Positions 1-8,677 of a stretch of 27,471 bases of DNA are shown piece by piece. The DNA is taken from IMG/VR virus record IMGVR_UViG_3300007276_000234, positions 1 through 27,471 of that record. One strand, given 5' to 3'. This DNA is from a virus. A program made the position numbers and the translations under genes. The notes under the pieces were generated by a model, which saw only the letters and a list, made by a program, of their open reading frames with translations, had not been told where the DNA came from and did not search any database. Positions within the stretch are counted from its first letter, which is position 1; each line of letters begins with the position of its first letter.

Positions 1-211
1 ATACACACATTAAAGCTATCCATCTACGAGTATGCTTAGTATGTGCATCTTTAACATCACGAGCTTTGTCAGTTTGTTTAGCTGCAAACCCAGCACGTTG
101 CATTAATAACTTTTGTTTCTCTGCTTCAGCTTGTCCTTTCTGTGCCATGATAGACATAATGCCACCTAGTACAGTAGAGCCGAGCATTGATATAAGTTCC
201 ATTGGTATCAT
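1..211 (-). CDS. Partial small membrane protein, C-terminus outside window
   Basis: The reading frame opens at ATG 211 and runs off the left edge of the window, giving about 70 visible residues. It begins with a hydrophobic, glycine-containing helix (MELISMLGSTVLGGIMS), followed by a charged helical stretch rich in Lys, Gln and Ala. A second hydrophobic segment starts at the window edge (RRWIALMCV). The start overlaps the stop of the upstream 60-codon gene in an ATGA junction, with GGAGG at suitable distance upstream, so the pair is translationally coupled. A two-helix membrane protein beside a coiled-coil/TM protein at the end of a tail operon could belong to the lysis or entry machinery. 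That role is inference; I do not recognise a family. Confidence 0.7.
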   Translation of the reverse strand, partial: MIPMELISMLGSTVLGGIMSIMAQKGQAEAEKQKLLMQRAGFAAKQTDKARDVKDAHTKHTRRWIALMCV

Positions 212-390
212 TCTGATAACCTCCATCCTAATATAGCTATAACTATTGTACCAACCCAGACTAACACTCGTACACCACCTTTACCTATATTTATGATATT
301 GTTTAGTTCAATAATATCTCTACTATTACGTTCTACGATCTTGGTTAGAGCATCAATCTTCTCGGCTAATTGTTCGTTAGTTACTTTCAT
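208..390 (-). CDS. 60-aa coiled-coil plus C-terminal transmembrane protein (XhlA/holin-like architecture)
   Basis: The start chosen is ATG 390, which forms a TAATG overlap with the stop of the upstream adhesion gene; a longer frame from 444 would run back into that gene and is less likely. Residues 1-35 form a charged amphipathic helix with heptad-like spacing (EQLAEKIDALTKIVERN). Residues 40-56 are a single hydrophobic segment (VRVLVWVGTIVIAILGW) with a short charged tail. This arrangement, an N-terminal coiled coil followed by one C-terminal membrane anchor, is that of XhlA-type holin-associated proteins. It also occurs in unrelated phage membrane proteins. The position next to another small membrane protein supports a membrane or lysis role without proving it. 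Confidence 0.65.
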   Translation of the reverse strand: MKVTNEQLAEKIDALTKIVERNSRDIIELNNIINIGKGGVRVLVWVGTIVIAILGWRLSE

Positions 391-1538
391 TAAAATGCAG
401 TTCCTAATACTTTGTTTGTTCCAACCATAGGCGCACCCGCCCATGCTATGTAGAAGTAATAATATCCATCGCCATTGTGTTTACCATCTGTTGTAGCTGG
501 TGAAAATCCATTACTAAAGATATCAAGAGCAACTTGGTTTTGTTCATTCCATGTTGAAGCATCTCCAAGTTTTAAATTATGTCCTATTGGATTACCATGA
601 TTAGCCCCACTACTTGATGCTGCTGCATTAGTAGCACTAGTAAATCTAGTTGTAACTGTTTTCAAATGAGGATCTTCGGTTAATCCTGGTTTAGTCCATA
701 TTGTTCTTGGTCTAAAACCTGTAAAAATAAATGGTCCATGAGATTTATTATTACCTTGATACGAACCAGCTCGTACTGAGCCATTAGTATTTGCAATACA
801 AATTGCCATATGTAATATGCCACTTTGGTTTACATTGTTAGAACTACCTATAGAAAATACTGTGCTAGTAGGTTTGGTGTCATTAAAGTAAGTATTGTCA
901 TCATCAGGATCAGCTGTGCCATCATTATCAAAAAATCTAATGTGATGGTCTTCATCTGATGATGCATTATTTTCAGGGCTACCACCAGCATTACCTGAGT
1001 GCATATAAACTTCCCAATGATAACCATCTTGTCCTATATCTTTCATTATTATACAGTCAGGCGCTCTACCTAAACCATGAGCTATAGTGCCATTTGCACC
1101 TGTGCCTGTCCAAGTAACTACTGATATACCTGAATCTTGGTTTGCACGATAACTTGAATCTATTGTGCCAACGCCTGTAGCACTAGCGTCATTGGTAGTT
1201 GTTGAACCAGCTAGTTTAAAACAATGTGCAATAAATCCATCATCAGCGTCATTAGTGTAAGATATATTTCCAGCTACAGTAAAACCATCTGACGTAATCG
1301 CAGTTACTCTAGATGCGGTGTCTTGTCCATCTGTTTTATTAAGGTATATATTCTTATCAATACCTCTAACAGTATCGACAATATTATGCCATCCATCTGC
1401 ATTTTCTACTCTGTTTTTTATATGTAACCAATCAGGTTGAAAACCTAAACCAGTAAGGGTTTGGTTACTATCACTACCTGAATATAATACTTCGTCATGA
1501 TGTGCTGATGGTTTTGCTATTTTTGTAAATGTTGCCAT
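390..1538 (-). CDS. Virion-associated adhesion/fibre protein, DUF7483-like
   Basis: This 382-aa protein is rich in Gly, Ser, Asn, Asp and Thr and is predicted mostly beta. It has two similar blocks: residues about 17-140 (LTGLGFQPDWLHIKNR, later SDGFTVAG) and about 148-380 (IAHGLGRAPDCIIMK, GFRPRTIWTKPG, ending YYFYIAWAGAP). The pattern 'G(F/L)xP(D/R)xxxxK' followed by a Trp/Tyr-rich end is one I associate with DUF7483 proteins in marine phage fibre regions. It follows the lectin-like gene, with GGAGGG before ATG 1538. A role in receptor or glycan contact at the tail tip is inferred from context. It could instead be a decoration protein. Confidence 0.7.
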   Translation of the reverse strand: MATFTKIAKPSAHHDEVLYSGSDSNQTLTGLGFQPDWLHIKNRVENADGWHNIVDTVRGIDKNIYLNKTDGQDTASRVTAITSDGFTVAGNISYTNDADDGFIAHCFKLAGSTTTNDASATGVGTIDSSYRANQDSGISVVTWTGTGANGTIAHGLGRAPDCIIMKDIGQDGYHWEVYMHSGNAGGSPENNASSDEDHHIRFFDNDGTADPDDDNTYFNDTKPTSTVFSIGSSNNVNQSGILHMAICIANTNGSVRAGSYQGNNKSHGPFIFTGFRPRTIWTKPGLTEDPHLKTVTTRFTSATNAAASSSGANHGNPIGHNLKLGDASTWNEQNQVALDIFSNGFSPATTDGKHNGDGYYYFYIAWAGAPMVGTNKVLGTAF

Positions 1539-1539
1539 A

Positions 1540-2958
1540 TTACCCTCCGTCTGTTTGAATGTTTTCGCTACATAAAGCTAAGAATCCAGTAGGTGGTGCA
1601 TACTCAAACGAGCCTTTACCATTACCATCTGCATTTGCTGATGCTACTGCTGTAGTTCCAAAGTAGCCATGTCCAAAATTTATATACATATATCTGTTTG
1701 TTGAATCTGAGTTTCTTCCACTAATATAAAATGACATTAAATCATTATCTGTGTTTGTTAATACTGTACCACTATCGTATGTGCCAGCAGCTGGATTACC
1801 AACATTAGAAGTTCCCGGTGCATTGTTCCAAGTTCCATTTCTACCTGTCCATACCTTGCCTGTAGCTGAATCAAAAGCAAACATAATAATATCTCCATCA
1901 CTACAGTTAGCACCATAAGTTACTGTGCTACCAGCATTTTGAATTTGAGATGAACTAGCAGATGTTAAAAAACTAACTGCTCGTTTACCACCATTAGCAG
2001 CAGATTGTAAAGCTAAGTCAGCATTAAATTGTTCTATCCTTTTTGCAGATGAAAAGTCGGTCATGTATACACCAAGTGTTGATGAGTTATTTGCTTTTTC
2101 AATCTTACATTCCCAGTACCATTTACCACCTTGAAAACACATATCTATAGGAGCTACTCTGTTTGTACCTGTTGTCATCAAAGCAGTGTGTCCAGCATGA
2201 AGATTATAGTTAGCACCATCATAATCAGCATGAGTACCTCTTGGGTTTAATGCTGGAAACTTGTTTGTTGCTGTGCTATTGCTTTGTTTAAGATTACCAT
2301 TAACTGTAAAATTATTTGAACCTTTGCTATCAGTTCCCAATGCTCCTGAGTTTTCAAATTTGAGCATAGCTCCATTTGTACCAGCAGTAAAGGTTGGGCT
2401 AAGTATAGGCTTCCATATTCCAGTCGTACTATCTGTTTCACCAAATACTGTAGGAGCTAAACTAGAACCATCAGCTATACAAACCATACCCATTTCTCCC
2501 TCAAAAAAGTTTGAAGATGAGCTTGGGTGTCTTGCACCAATTAAAGTAGCACTCCCGCTTTTGAATAATCCTAAATCATCATTTTGACTTGGAATAGTGT
2601 TAGTGCCAAAAGCAGTAACTTGACTTCCGTTAACATAGAATCTAACTCTATCTGCTGCTGTACTTTGCGTTGTATCACATCTTAATACTAAATGGTAAAA
2701 TGCAGTTGTGTCTATAAACTTAGGTACTGATACTATATTTGCAATTATACTAGAAGATGCTAAAGCTAAAAATTTTAATGTGCCATCTGCTTCAATAGAA
2801 AAATGACAATAGTTTGCACCATCATCTTCTACATCACTACCTACAATATGTCTTGGATTTGATATTACCATAGATTGTCTTACCCATGCTGATACTGTAA
2901 AAGTTTTTTGGTTTCCACCTGATGATGTTGCTTTTGATAAATATGAATTTGCTGCCAT
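1540..2958 (-). CDS. Tail adhesion protein with LamG/concanavalin-like and SPRY-like domains
   Basis: This 472-aa protein has two lectin-like folds in series. Residues about 17-160 look like a LamG/concanavalin A-like domain (FTVSAWVRQS, FYHLVLRCD, RVRFYVNGSQV, GEMGMVCIADG). Residues about 260-440 look like a SPRY-type beta sandwich (GGKWYWECKIE, LGVYMTD, GDIIMFAFDSATGKVW, GRNGTWNN). The middle has ALKF-type strands (AMLKFENSGALG). Such proteins are thought to bind or present carbohydrate at the virion surface. The start at 2958 shares its A with the fibre stop codon (TAATG), so it is coupled to the fibre gene. It probably attaches to the fibre or tail; this is inferred from position. Confidence 0.75.
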   Translation of the reverse strand: MAANSYLSKATSSGGNQKTFTVSAWVRQSMVISNPRHIVGSDVEDDGANYCHFSIEADGTLKFLALASSSIIANIVSVPKFIDTTAFYHLVLRCDTTQSTAADRVRFYVNGSQVTAFGTNTIPSQNDDLGLFKSGSATLIGARHPSSSSNFFEGEMGMVCIADGSSLAPTVFGETDSTTGIWKPILSPTFTAGTNGAMLKFENSGALGTDSKGSNNFTVNGNLKQSNSTATNKFPALNPRGTHADYDGANYNLHAGHTALMTTGTNRVAPIDMCFQGGKWYWECKIEKANNSSTLGVYMTDFSSAKRIEQFNADLALQSAANGGKRAVSFLTSASSSQIQNAGSTVTYGANCSDGDIIMFAFDSATGKVWTGRNGTWNNAPGTSNVGNPAAGTYDSGTVLTNTDNDLMSFYISGRNSDSTNRYMYINFGHGYFGTTAVASANADGNGKGSFEYAPPTGFLALCSENIQTDGG

Positions 2959-4793
2959 TAGTTGAATTGTCCTGTGTTGTTCATTCCTACTGATACTGTT
3001 ATACTAAATGCCCTGTCTACTGTTTGACTTTCTGCATCTGTTAATCGTAATGTAAAGTTATATGTTGTCTCACTTGTTGGAGATGGGGCTGTACCGCTTA
3101 TCACTCCAGTACTGCTGTTAAGTGATAAATTCATTGTACTTGCTGGCGTGTCAGAATTACTGGTCAATACGCTTGTAGTCTCACTAAACGCTACTGTTGA
3201 GTCTGACGATCCATCTACATCTATAGATACTGATGATCCAGCAGATACACTCCCTAAACTTCCAGCCGATGTGCTAAAGGTAGGAGCTGTACTAGCTGTA
3301 AGAATATTATTGGTACTACGCCCAGCATTACCATCTGGATTCTCTACTCGTACATGATAGCTACCAGATGCAAGCGTTACATTTACAGATAACGTTGTAG
3401 CATTAGTAAACGATACTGAGTTTGGTCTAGTAATAGATCCATCAGTTTTTATAAATTCAACAATAGGTACAGTTACAAAGTTTGTACCTGTAATATTAAT
3501 GGTTGTTGCACTATCAGGTGCAATCGTCTGACTAACATCAGCTACTGTTGGTTTTGTTTCTGTTGGTACTTCTGCAAACGATAAGTTTCCAGAACCATCT
3601 GTTTTCAAATAATAATTATTTGTGATACTAGATGGCAAAGTCAAGGTATAAGATTGAGCTGCCGAATGTGGCGGTCCTTTAATTTTTACACCATGTGAGT
3701 TATCTTCACAGTTAAGCTGTATAGTACCAGCATTAGTATTGCCTTTAACTTCCAGCATACCTGTACCATTTGGGGTAAGTATAATATTGCCATTAGTTGT
3801 AGAGGTATTAATCTCTCTGGCTTGTACATCCAGATTACCGCCTAGTTGTGGACTAGCATCTCCTACAATATCTGTAAGTCCTGTATCAATACTGGTCCAT
3901 GATGAACCATTGTAATATTTTAAATTGTTATCAGTAGAGTTATAAAATAAATCTCCCTCATCTAATGAAGATGTAGGATCAGATGAGCCAATTCTATAAA
4001 TAGCTGCAAAGTTATTAACACTAGATATATTGTCAGCTACTGTCGTTACATTAGATGCAATTCCAGCCACACTAGTAACGTTAGATGATATCCCAGCTAC
4101 TGTAGTTACATCTGAGCTGATACCAGCAACAGTTGTAACATTAGAAGAAACTCCGGCAACAGATGTAACATTAGACGAGATGCCGGCAACGGTTGTAACG
4201 TTTGAGGAAATACCAGCTACAGTCGTAACATCGCTAGCTATCCCAGCTACAGTGCCGGTGTCTACTGCTGCAAATGTCGTTGTTACATTTCCATCGCTAT
4301 CAAAGGTTAATACCTTAGATGCTCTGGTCGCCTTTGCTGGTAAACTGGTTGTTGCAGATATTGAGTCTGTGTCCAGAAGTTTTACTGAACGCTGTATATG
4401 TTGATCTAAATCTGCAAGTTTTGCATATACTTTATCTAAATCTGTGTTCAAAGATGCTACTGCAAATGCTCCTGTTGGAGAAAAATCAGATGCTCTTTCT
4501 ATAGTAATGTCACGAATAATTGTGATAATAGCTCCAGAAGAAATACCAGTAGCTCCAATGTTTACTGTACCACCAGCTCCATACTCATATGCTTCATCAC
4601 TATCAGAAGCTGCGCCTGTAATACTATATTCATTTACCGCATCTGCATTAGCGTCATAAGTGAGCAGTGTTGTGCCATTGTATACCTTTACATCATCTAC
4701 AGAAAAAAACTCAAACGGTATTGTAAACGTTTGTTGGTTTTCTGTTGCTGTATAAGCAACTCTTGGTGTATTTTTATTACTAGCTATTGTCAT
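2958..4793 (-). CDS. Tail fibre protein with T7 gp17-like N-terminus
   Basis: Residues about 8-140 match the T7 tail-fibre attachment domain in style: QQTFTIPFEFFSVDDVKV, GAIITIIRDITIERASDF, then LNTDLDKVYAKLADLDQHIQRSVKL, where a helix begins. This part should dock the fibre to the tail hub. Residues about 178-253 are a run of ten-residue repeats (VAGISSNVTT). A segment follows with GDLFYNSTDNNLKYYNGSSW, common in marine phage fibres. The C-terminal third has two Ig-like beta domains: about 415-500 (IPT/TIG-like, ending GSYHVRVENPDGN) and about 505-605 (cadherin/He_PIG-like, TGVISGTAP). No chaperone or depolymerase motif was seen. The C-terminal Ig domains may contact the host surface. Confidence 0.85.
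   Translation of the reverse strand: MTIASNKNTPRVAYTATENQQTFTIPFEFFSVDDVKVYNGTTLLTYDANADAVNEYSITGAASDSDEAYEYGAGGTVNIGATGISSGAIITIIRDITIERASDFSPTGAFAVASLNTDLDKVYAKLADLDQHIQRSVKLLDTDSISATTSLPAKATRASKVLTFDSDGNVTTTFAAVDTGTVAGIASDVTTVAGISSNVTTVAGISSNVTSVAGVSSNVTTVAGISSDVTTVAGISSNVTSVAGIASNVTTVADNISSVNNFAAIYRIGSSDPTSSLDEGDLFYNSTDNNLKYYNGSSWTSIDTGLTDIVGDASPQLGGNLDVQAREINTSTTNGNIILTPNGTGMLEVKGNTNAGTIQLNCEDNSHGVKIKGPPHSAAQSYTLTLPSSITNNYYLKTDGSGNLSFAEVPTETKPTVADVSQTIAPDSATTINITGTNFVTVPIVEFIKTDGSITRPNSVSFTNATTLSVNVTLASGSYHVRVENPDGNAGRSTNNILTASTAPTFSTSAGSLGSVSAGSSVSIDVDGSSDSTVAFSETTSVLTSNSDTPASTMNLSLNSSTGVISGTAPSPTSETTYNFTLRLTDAESQTVDRAFSITVSVGMNNTGQFN
4034..4260 (-). repeat. Tandem 30-bp coding repeat in the tail fibre
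   Basis: About seven and a half units of 30 bp encode VAG(I/V)(S/A)S(N/D)VT(T/S). The protein repeat is nearly perfect, but third codon positions differ widely between units (valine and threonine codons vary). The array is therefore old and held by protein-level selection rather than freshly expanded. It probably forms a repetitive trimeric shaft between the attachment domain and the distal domains. Confidence 0.85.
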
Positions 4794-4795
4794 AA

Positions 4796-7700
4796 TTATT
4801 TAAACAGTGCCTCATAAGTAGCGTTATAACCCTTTTTAAACATTCTGTCCCATGCCCAAAAGTTATTCAAGGGAATAAATCGTCTAATAGCGTCTTTTTG
4901 ATCGTCACTATCTCCGCTTTCATAAGCTTTGTATATATCAGCAATGTTAGATCCAGCTGCTCCTAACATAGGTCTATAGACATCATGGTCTTCTGGCTCT
5001 CCATATGGATTGTCCATCCCAAACATTGGTCTTACGCCATATTGTTGACCAGACATGGTTTCTACAATGTTTGGCAAATCACTAAACATTGCTAAAACAC
5101 CTGATTTTTCTACAGCAGACAAGAATTTTTCTTCTGTTGATTTTCTATACCAAAACTCTGGAGACTTTAAAAAATCTCCCCACATAGCAAAAGCAACCAT
5201 TGCTGTAGCACCTTGCATCATGTGTTGTTCTCTACCTGATAGACCAGACATCATTAATTTTCTATTTGCTGATATCATCCATGAGTAAAATTGAAATGGT
5301 AATGCCATATAACCATTTTGAATTTTTCCGCCTTTATCAGTTTTACTAAATCCAAAGGCTCTACCTAAAGGATTGTTAAAAGCATTAGCTACTTCTTCGC
5401 TATCTATTCTATAAACACCATACATCATATTACCTTTATCATTAGGAGATGGTGTAATAATAGTTCTTTCTATATCGGCTTTTAAAGCTTGTCTAAATTT
5501 TGTTAAGGTTTGCCCAGCTCCATTATCTAACCATGCTGTAGCGTTTGGTAAATAAATACCATCTTCTAGTGTAATTACTTTTTTCTTGAATAAATTACTT
5601 ATCATCAAAGACTCTTTTTTGCCTATATTAAGAGCAGCAAGTCTTGCTATGTCATCTTTAGTTGCAGTTTTATTTGCTACTTTTAAAGCATCTTCTATAA
5701 TTCTATGTTGAGAAACATAACCAGTCATTTTTTTCATAAGCATTGTCCAAGTGGTTAAACCATTTGCCCAGAAATATGGACCTTGTGCTTTTTGAAAACC
5801 ACCTTCAATTGAACCGACAATACCTCTTTGAAATGGAGCTGTACCCATTCCTCCACCAACCATTCTTTCCATAGCTGCGCCTTGTTGTGTTAACTCAGCC
5901 ATCGGTGCTAAAAATTTTAAATCTTTTGCCATTTTAATAAATAGTTTTTTATTATCCATCATAGGTTTTAACCAATAAGACCACATCCTACTCATACCAT
6001 GTACCATAATTGGTCTTCCTAAATCAGCTTGTGCTGTATAAACTACTTTTCCCATAGAAGAAAGAGAGGTCCAGTTTCTAAGAAAGTTTGCTATTCTTTT
6101 GTTTACATTAGATGGATCTACAGTATTAAATGTTCCGTACATTTTATCTTTTGCATCTGTAAAAGCATTTAAAACTCTATTCATTTTAGTAACATCAGCA
6201 CTGGTATTCATTTTATTTGTTATAATATCTACCTCTAAATCATCTAAAAAGTTATCCATGTGTCTATCACCAAATCTTTTTGTTATAGAAATAGCTAAAC
6301 CCATACGCTGTCTATACATTTTCATAATAGAAAAAACATCCTTTTCAACAAAATCATCTAATAATCTATTAGGTATGTTTAAATGTCTTTGTAAAAAAGG
6401 CTTGCCACCAGCCTTGTATTGACCTTTTGTATTCTTGATTGATAAAATACCATCTGCATCATTATGACTTGCATCGCCTAGTATTCTTTCGTAAGTCTCA
6501 TCTACTCTTTCATCTACTGTTTTTTTAAGTTTTAAAATATTTCCGTCTTTATCTTTTAAAGGATTAGATTCGTACCATCCTTTTAATATATTTTTAAAAG
6601 CAGTTGGGTTAGTAAGCATAGCTTCTCTACTATAAAATCTAGTTATGTATTCAACATCCATTTCAAATGGTGCATGGATATCTGGATTATTTTTCATGTC
6701 ATCCAATATTTCTTGGGTTAACTCTCTTTTCTTGCCTACTTTTTCTTTAACTCTTTTTAATTGTTTAATAGCTAATTTGCTTAAACCGCCTTTGTTAAGA
6801 GCATCATCTATCTTTGTAATAAGAGCATTTCTTTTTAATATATCTTTAGCTAGATTTTTTTGACTAGCAAACATCCCTAACTCAGATGCTTGTTCTCTAT
6901 ATTCTTTAAAAAATTTTCTAGTTATAAGGGCAGCGTTTTTAATTGCTGGTTCTATTTTTGGATTATTAAAAGTTTGTTCATTTACTACAGCATCAAAAAC
7001 TTGCCTGTTAAAATTTTCATAACTTCTTTCTGTTGGATCTAATTCTCTTTTTTTAAATCTAAATATATTTTTAAAAAAATCTTTTCTTTTAAGTCTTTCA
7101 GCTGTTATATTTTTACCAGACAATGTTAAAGATTCTACTTTTTCTGCACTTTCTTTCATGTATTGCACAAAAAGATTATCTAATTCTTCTAAGTGTTCTT
7201 GTAAATGTTGTTCCCAAAAAGTCATATGCTCAAGATAAGCGGATGAATCAACTGTTTGTCCAGCTTTTGATGCTCTAGTTACAACACCATAATCTCCAGC
7301 TAACTCTAATATTTTTTTAGAAACTCTAGAAGCAAACATTGGATCATCTTTATAAGCGTGCATTGCTTTACCAGTATCAGTAAACTCATCTAAGGTTTGT
7401 AATAACCAGTTCATTCCTTTTGTATCAATATCTGTTGAAAAATCACCAACAGTTCTATTAATAGAGTCTTGTGCAACTTCTTGATTTAGTCTTATTTCGT
7501 ATTGCAAAGGTGTTTCATCTACTTCTTTTGGTAAATACTTTGCTCTCCAGACTTCTTTCTTTATTAAAAATTCCACTAGTTCATTGTCAGTATCTATCTT
7601 TTGACCAATATAATTTGGCAATGATGATTTATTAGGTACTTCTTCATTAGATATATGTTTTCTATCTTTAAACATTTTTCTTATATATGGTACATCTACA

Positions 7701-8677
7701 ACAACTTCAAGCTTTCCATCTACAGTGTTAACAACCACAGGTGCATAATTTTTTGAATAGTTAGCTCGTGCTTTATTTTTTTTTGTTTTACGAGTAATTT
7801 TTATAGGTTTACCAGACTTGCCAATCAAGCCTTTTATTTTTGGAATTGAATCTAAAAAAGTAATAATTTCTCCATCATCATTAAAAACATGACCTGTTCT
7901 ATTCTGGTTAATACTAATATCTAATTCTTCATTTCTAATATTAATTTTCATTGGACCATCATCTAATGCTCCCTCTGTTAAATTATGCGAGCTATTAACA
8001 TTATTTACTATTTGGTCTTTACCGCCTTTTGAGTTTATTGTTTTATTAATTATTTCTTGTGATGCTCTAGGACCAAACACAGAAGATAAAGCTCCGCCTA
8101 ATATAAAAGAAGTGCCTACATACATCATTGTTTCTTCATTTGTTGATGTTGGATCGTAACTTCTTCTTATTGGTTCTGTTGCTCCTACTAAAGCTGCTGC
8201 TGCTGTACCACCTTTTGCCGCTCTGGTATACCAAGCTACTCCTTTAGCAAAAGGTATTGGTATAAAGTTAATTGGATCTGCAAGTGCTGCAACTAAAGCT
8301 GGTCCCATATCTCTTTCACTAGCATCAAGTCTTTTTCTTCTTTGTGTATTTCTGGAGATAATTGCTTTTCTGTAGTCATGGTCTTCTTTGTTTCTTACAT
8401 CAAAGAATTGATCTGCATATTCTTCATACCCAGCAATATTGTTTTCAGCGAAAGGATCATATGTTTCGTCAATAGTTGTATTGAATGGTCCATTATCTAT
8501 AAACTCTTGTTCAATATATTGCCCTATCCATGACATCCAAAATTCATCTTGAACGTCAGAAGAAAAACTACGAGGTTTAATAAAAGTAGTAGAATTTTTT
8601 GTTAGAAGATATTGAGATACGTAAGGTGTTTTTGGTTTAACATCACTGATTGGACTCATTTGTACTTTATCATTCAT
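4796..8677 (-). CDS. Large internal virion (ejection) protein, T7 gp16-like
   Basis: At 1293 aa this is the largest protein of the window. It sits third in the order gp14-like, gp15-like, gp16-like, directly before the fibre, as in T7-type phages. In that family the protein is ejected and helps build the channel across the cell envelope. Residues about 124-205 hold hydrophobic stretches (GPALVAALADPINFIPIPF, TSFILGGALSSVFG). Residues about 480-720 are highly charged and helical. The C-terminal 300 residues have aromatic and Gly-rich blocks (PFQFYSWMISANR, FIPLNNFWAWDRM). I saw no lytic transglycosylase signature at the N-terminus, unlike T7 gp16. The start overlaps the upstream stop by eight bases. 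Confidence 0.75.
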   Translation of the reverse strand: MNDKVQMSPISDVKPKTPYVSQYLLTKNSTTFIKPRSFSSDVQDEFWMSWIGQYIEQEFIDNGPFNTTIDETYDPFAENNIAGYEEYADQFFDVRNKEDHDYRKAIISRNTQRRKRLDASERDMGPALVAALADPINFIPIPFAKGVAWYTRAAKGGTAAAALVGATEPIRRSYDPTSTNEETMMYVGTSFILGGALSSVFGPRASQEIINKTINSKGGKDQIVNNVNSSHNLTEGALDDGPMKINIRNEELDISINQNRTGHVFNDDGEIITFLDSIPKIKGLIGKSGKPIKITRKTKKNKARANYSKNYAPVVVNTVDGKLEVVVDVPYIRKMFKDRKHISNEEVPNKSSLPNYIGQKIDTDNELVEFLIKKEVWRAKYLPKEVDETPLQYEIRLNQEVAQDSINRTVGDFSTDIDTKGMNWLLQTLDEFTDTGKAMHAYKDDPMFASRVSKKILELAGDYGVVTRASKAGQTVDSSAYLEHMTFWEQHLQEHLEELDNLFVQYMKESAEKVESLTLSGKNITAERLKRKDFFKNIFRFKKRELDPTERSYENFNRQVFDAVVNEQTFNNPKIEPAIKNAALITRKFFKEYREQASELGMFASQKNLAKDILKRNALITKIDDALNKGGLSKLAIKQLKRVKEKVGKKRELTQEILDDMKNNPDIHAPFEMDVEYITRFYSREAMLTNPTAFKNILKGWYESNPLKDKDGNILKLKKTVDERVDETYERILGDASHNDADGILSIKNTKGQYKAGGKPFLQRHLNIPNRLLDDFVEKDVFSIMKMYRQRMGLAISITKRFGDRHMDNFLDDLEVDIITNKMNTSADVTKMNRVLNAFTDAKDKMYGTFNTVDPSNVNKRIANFLRNWTSLSSMGKVVYTAQADLGRPIMVHGMSRMWSYWLKPMMDNKKLFIKMAKDLKFLAPMAELTQQGAAMERMVGGGMGTAPFQRGIVGSIEGGFQKAQGPYFWANGLTTWTMLMKKMTGYVSQHRIIEDALKVANKTATKDDIARLAALNIGKKESLMISNLFKKKVITLEDGIYLPNATAWLDNGAGQTLTKFRQALKADIERTIITPSPNDKGNMMYGVYRIDSEEVANAFNNPLGRAFGFSKTDKGGKIQNGYMALPFQFYSWMISANRKLMMSGLSGREQHMMQGATAMVAFAMWGDFLKSPEFWYRKSTEEKFLSAVEKSGVLAMFSDLPNIVETMSGQQYGVRPMFGMDNPYGEPEDHDVYRPMLGAAGSNIADIYKAYESGDSDDQKDAIRRFIPLNNFWAWDRMFKKGYNATYEALFK

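Noticed and set aside
4030-4404. A 124-codon plus-strand frame with regular repeats
   Set aside because: It is the antisense shadow of the fibre's 30-bp repeat; it has no ribosome site and a repetitive artefactual product.
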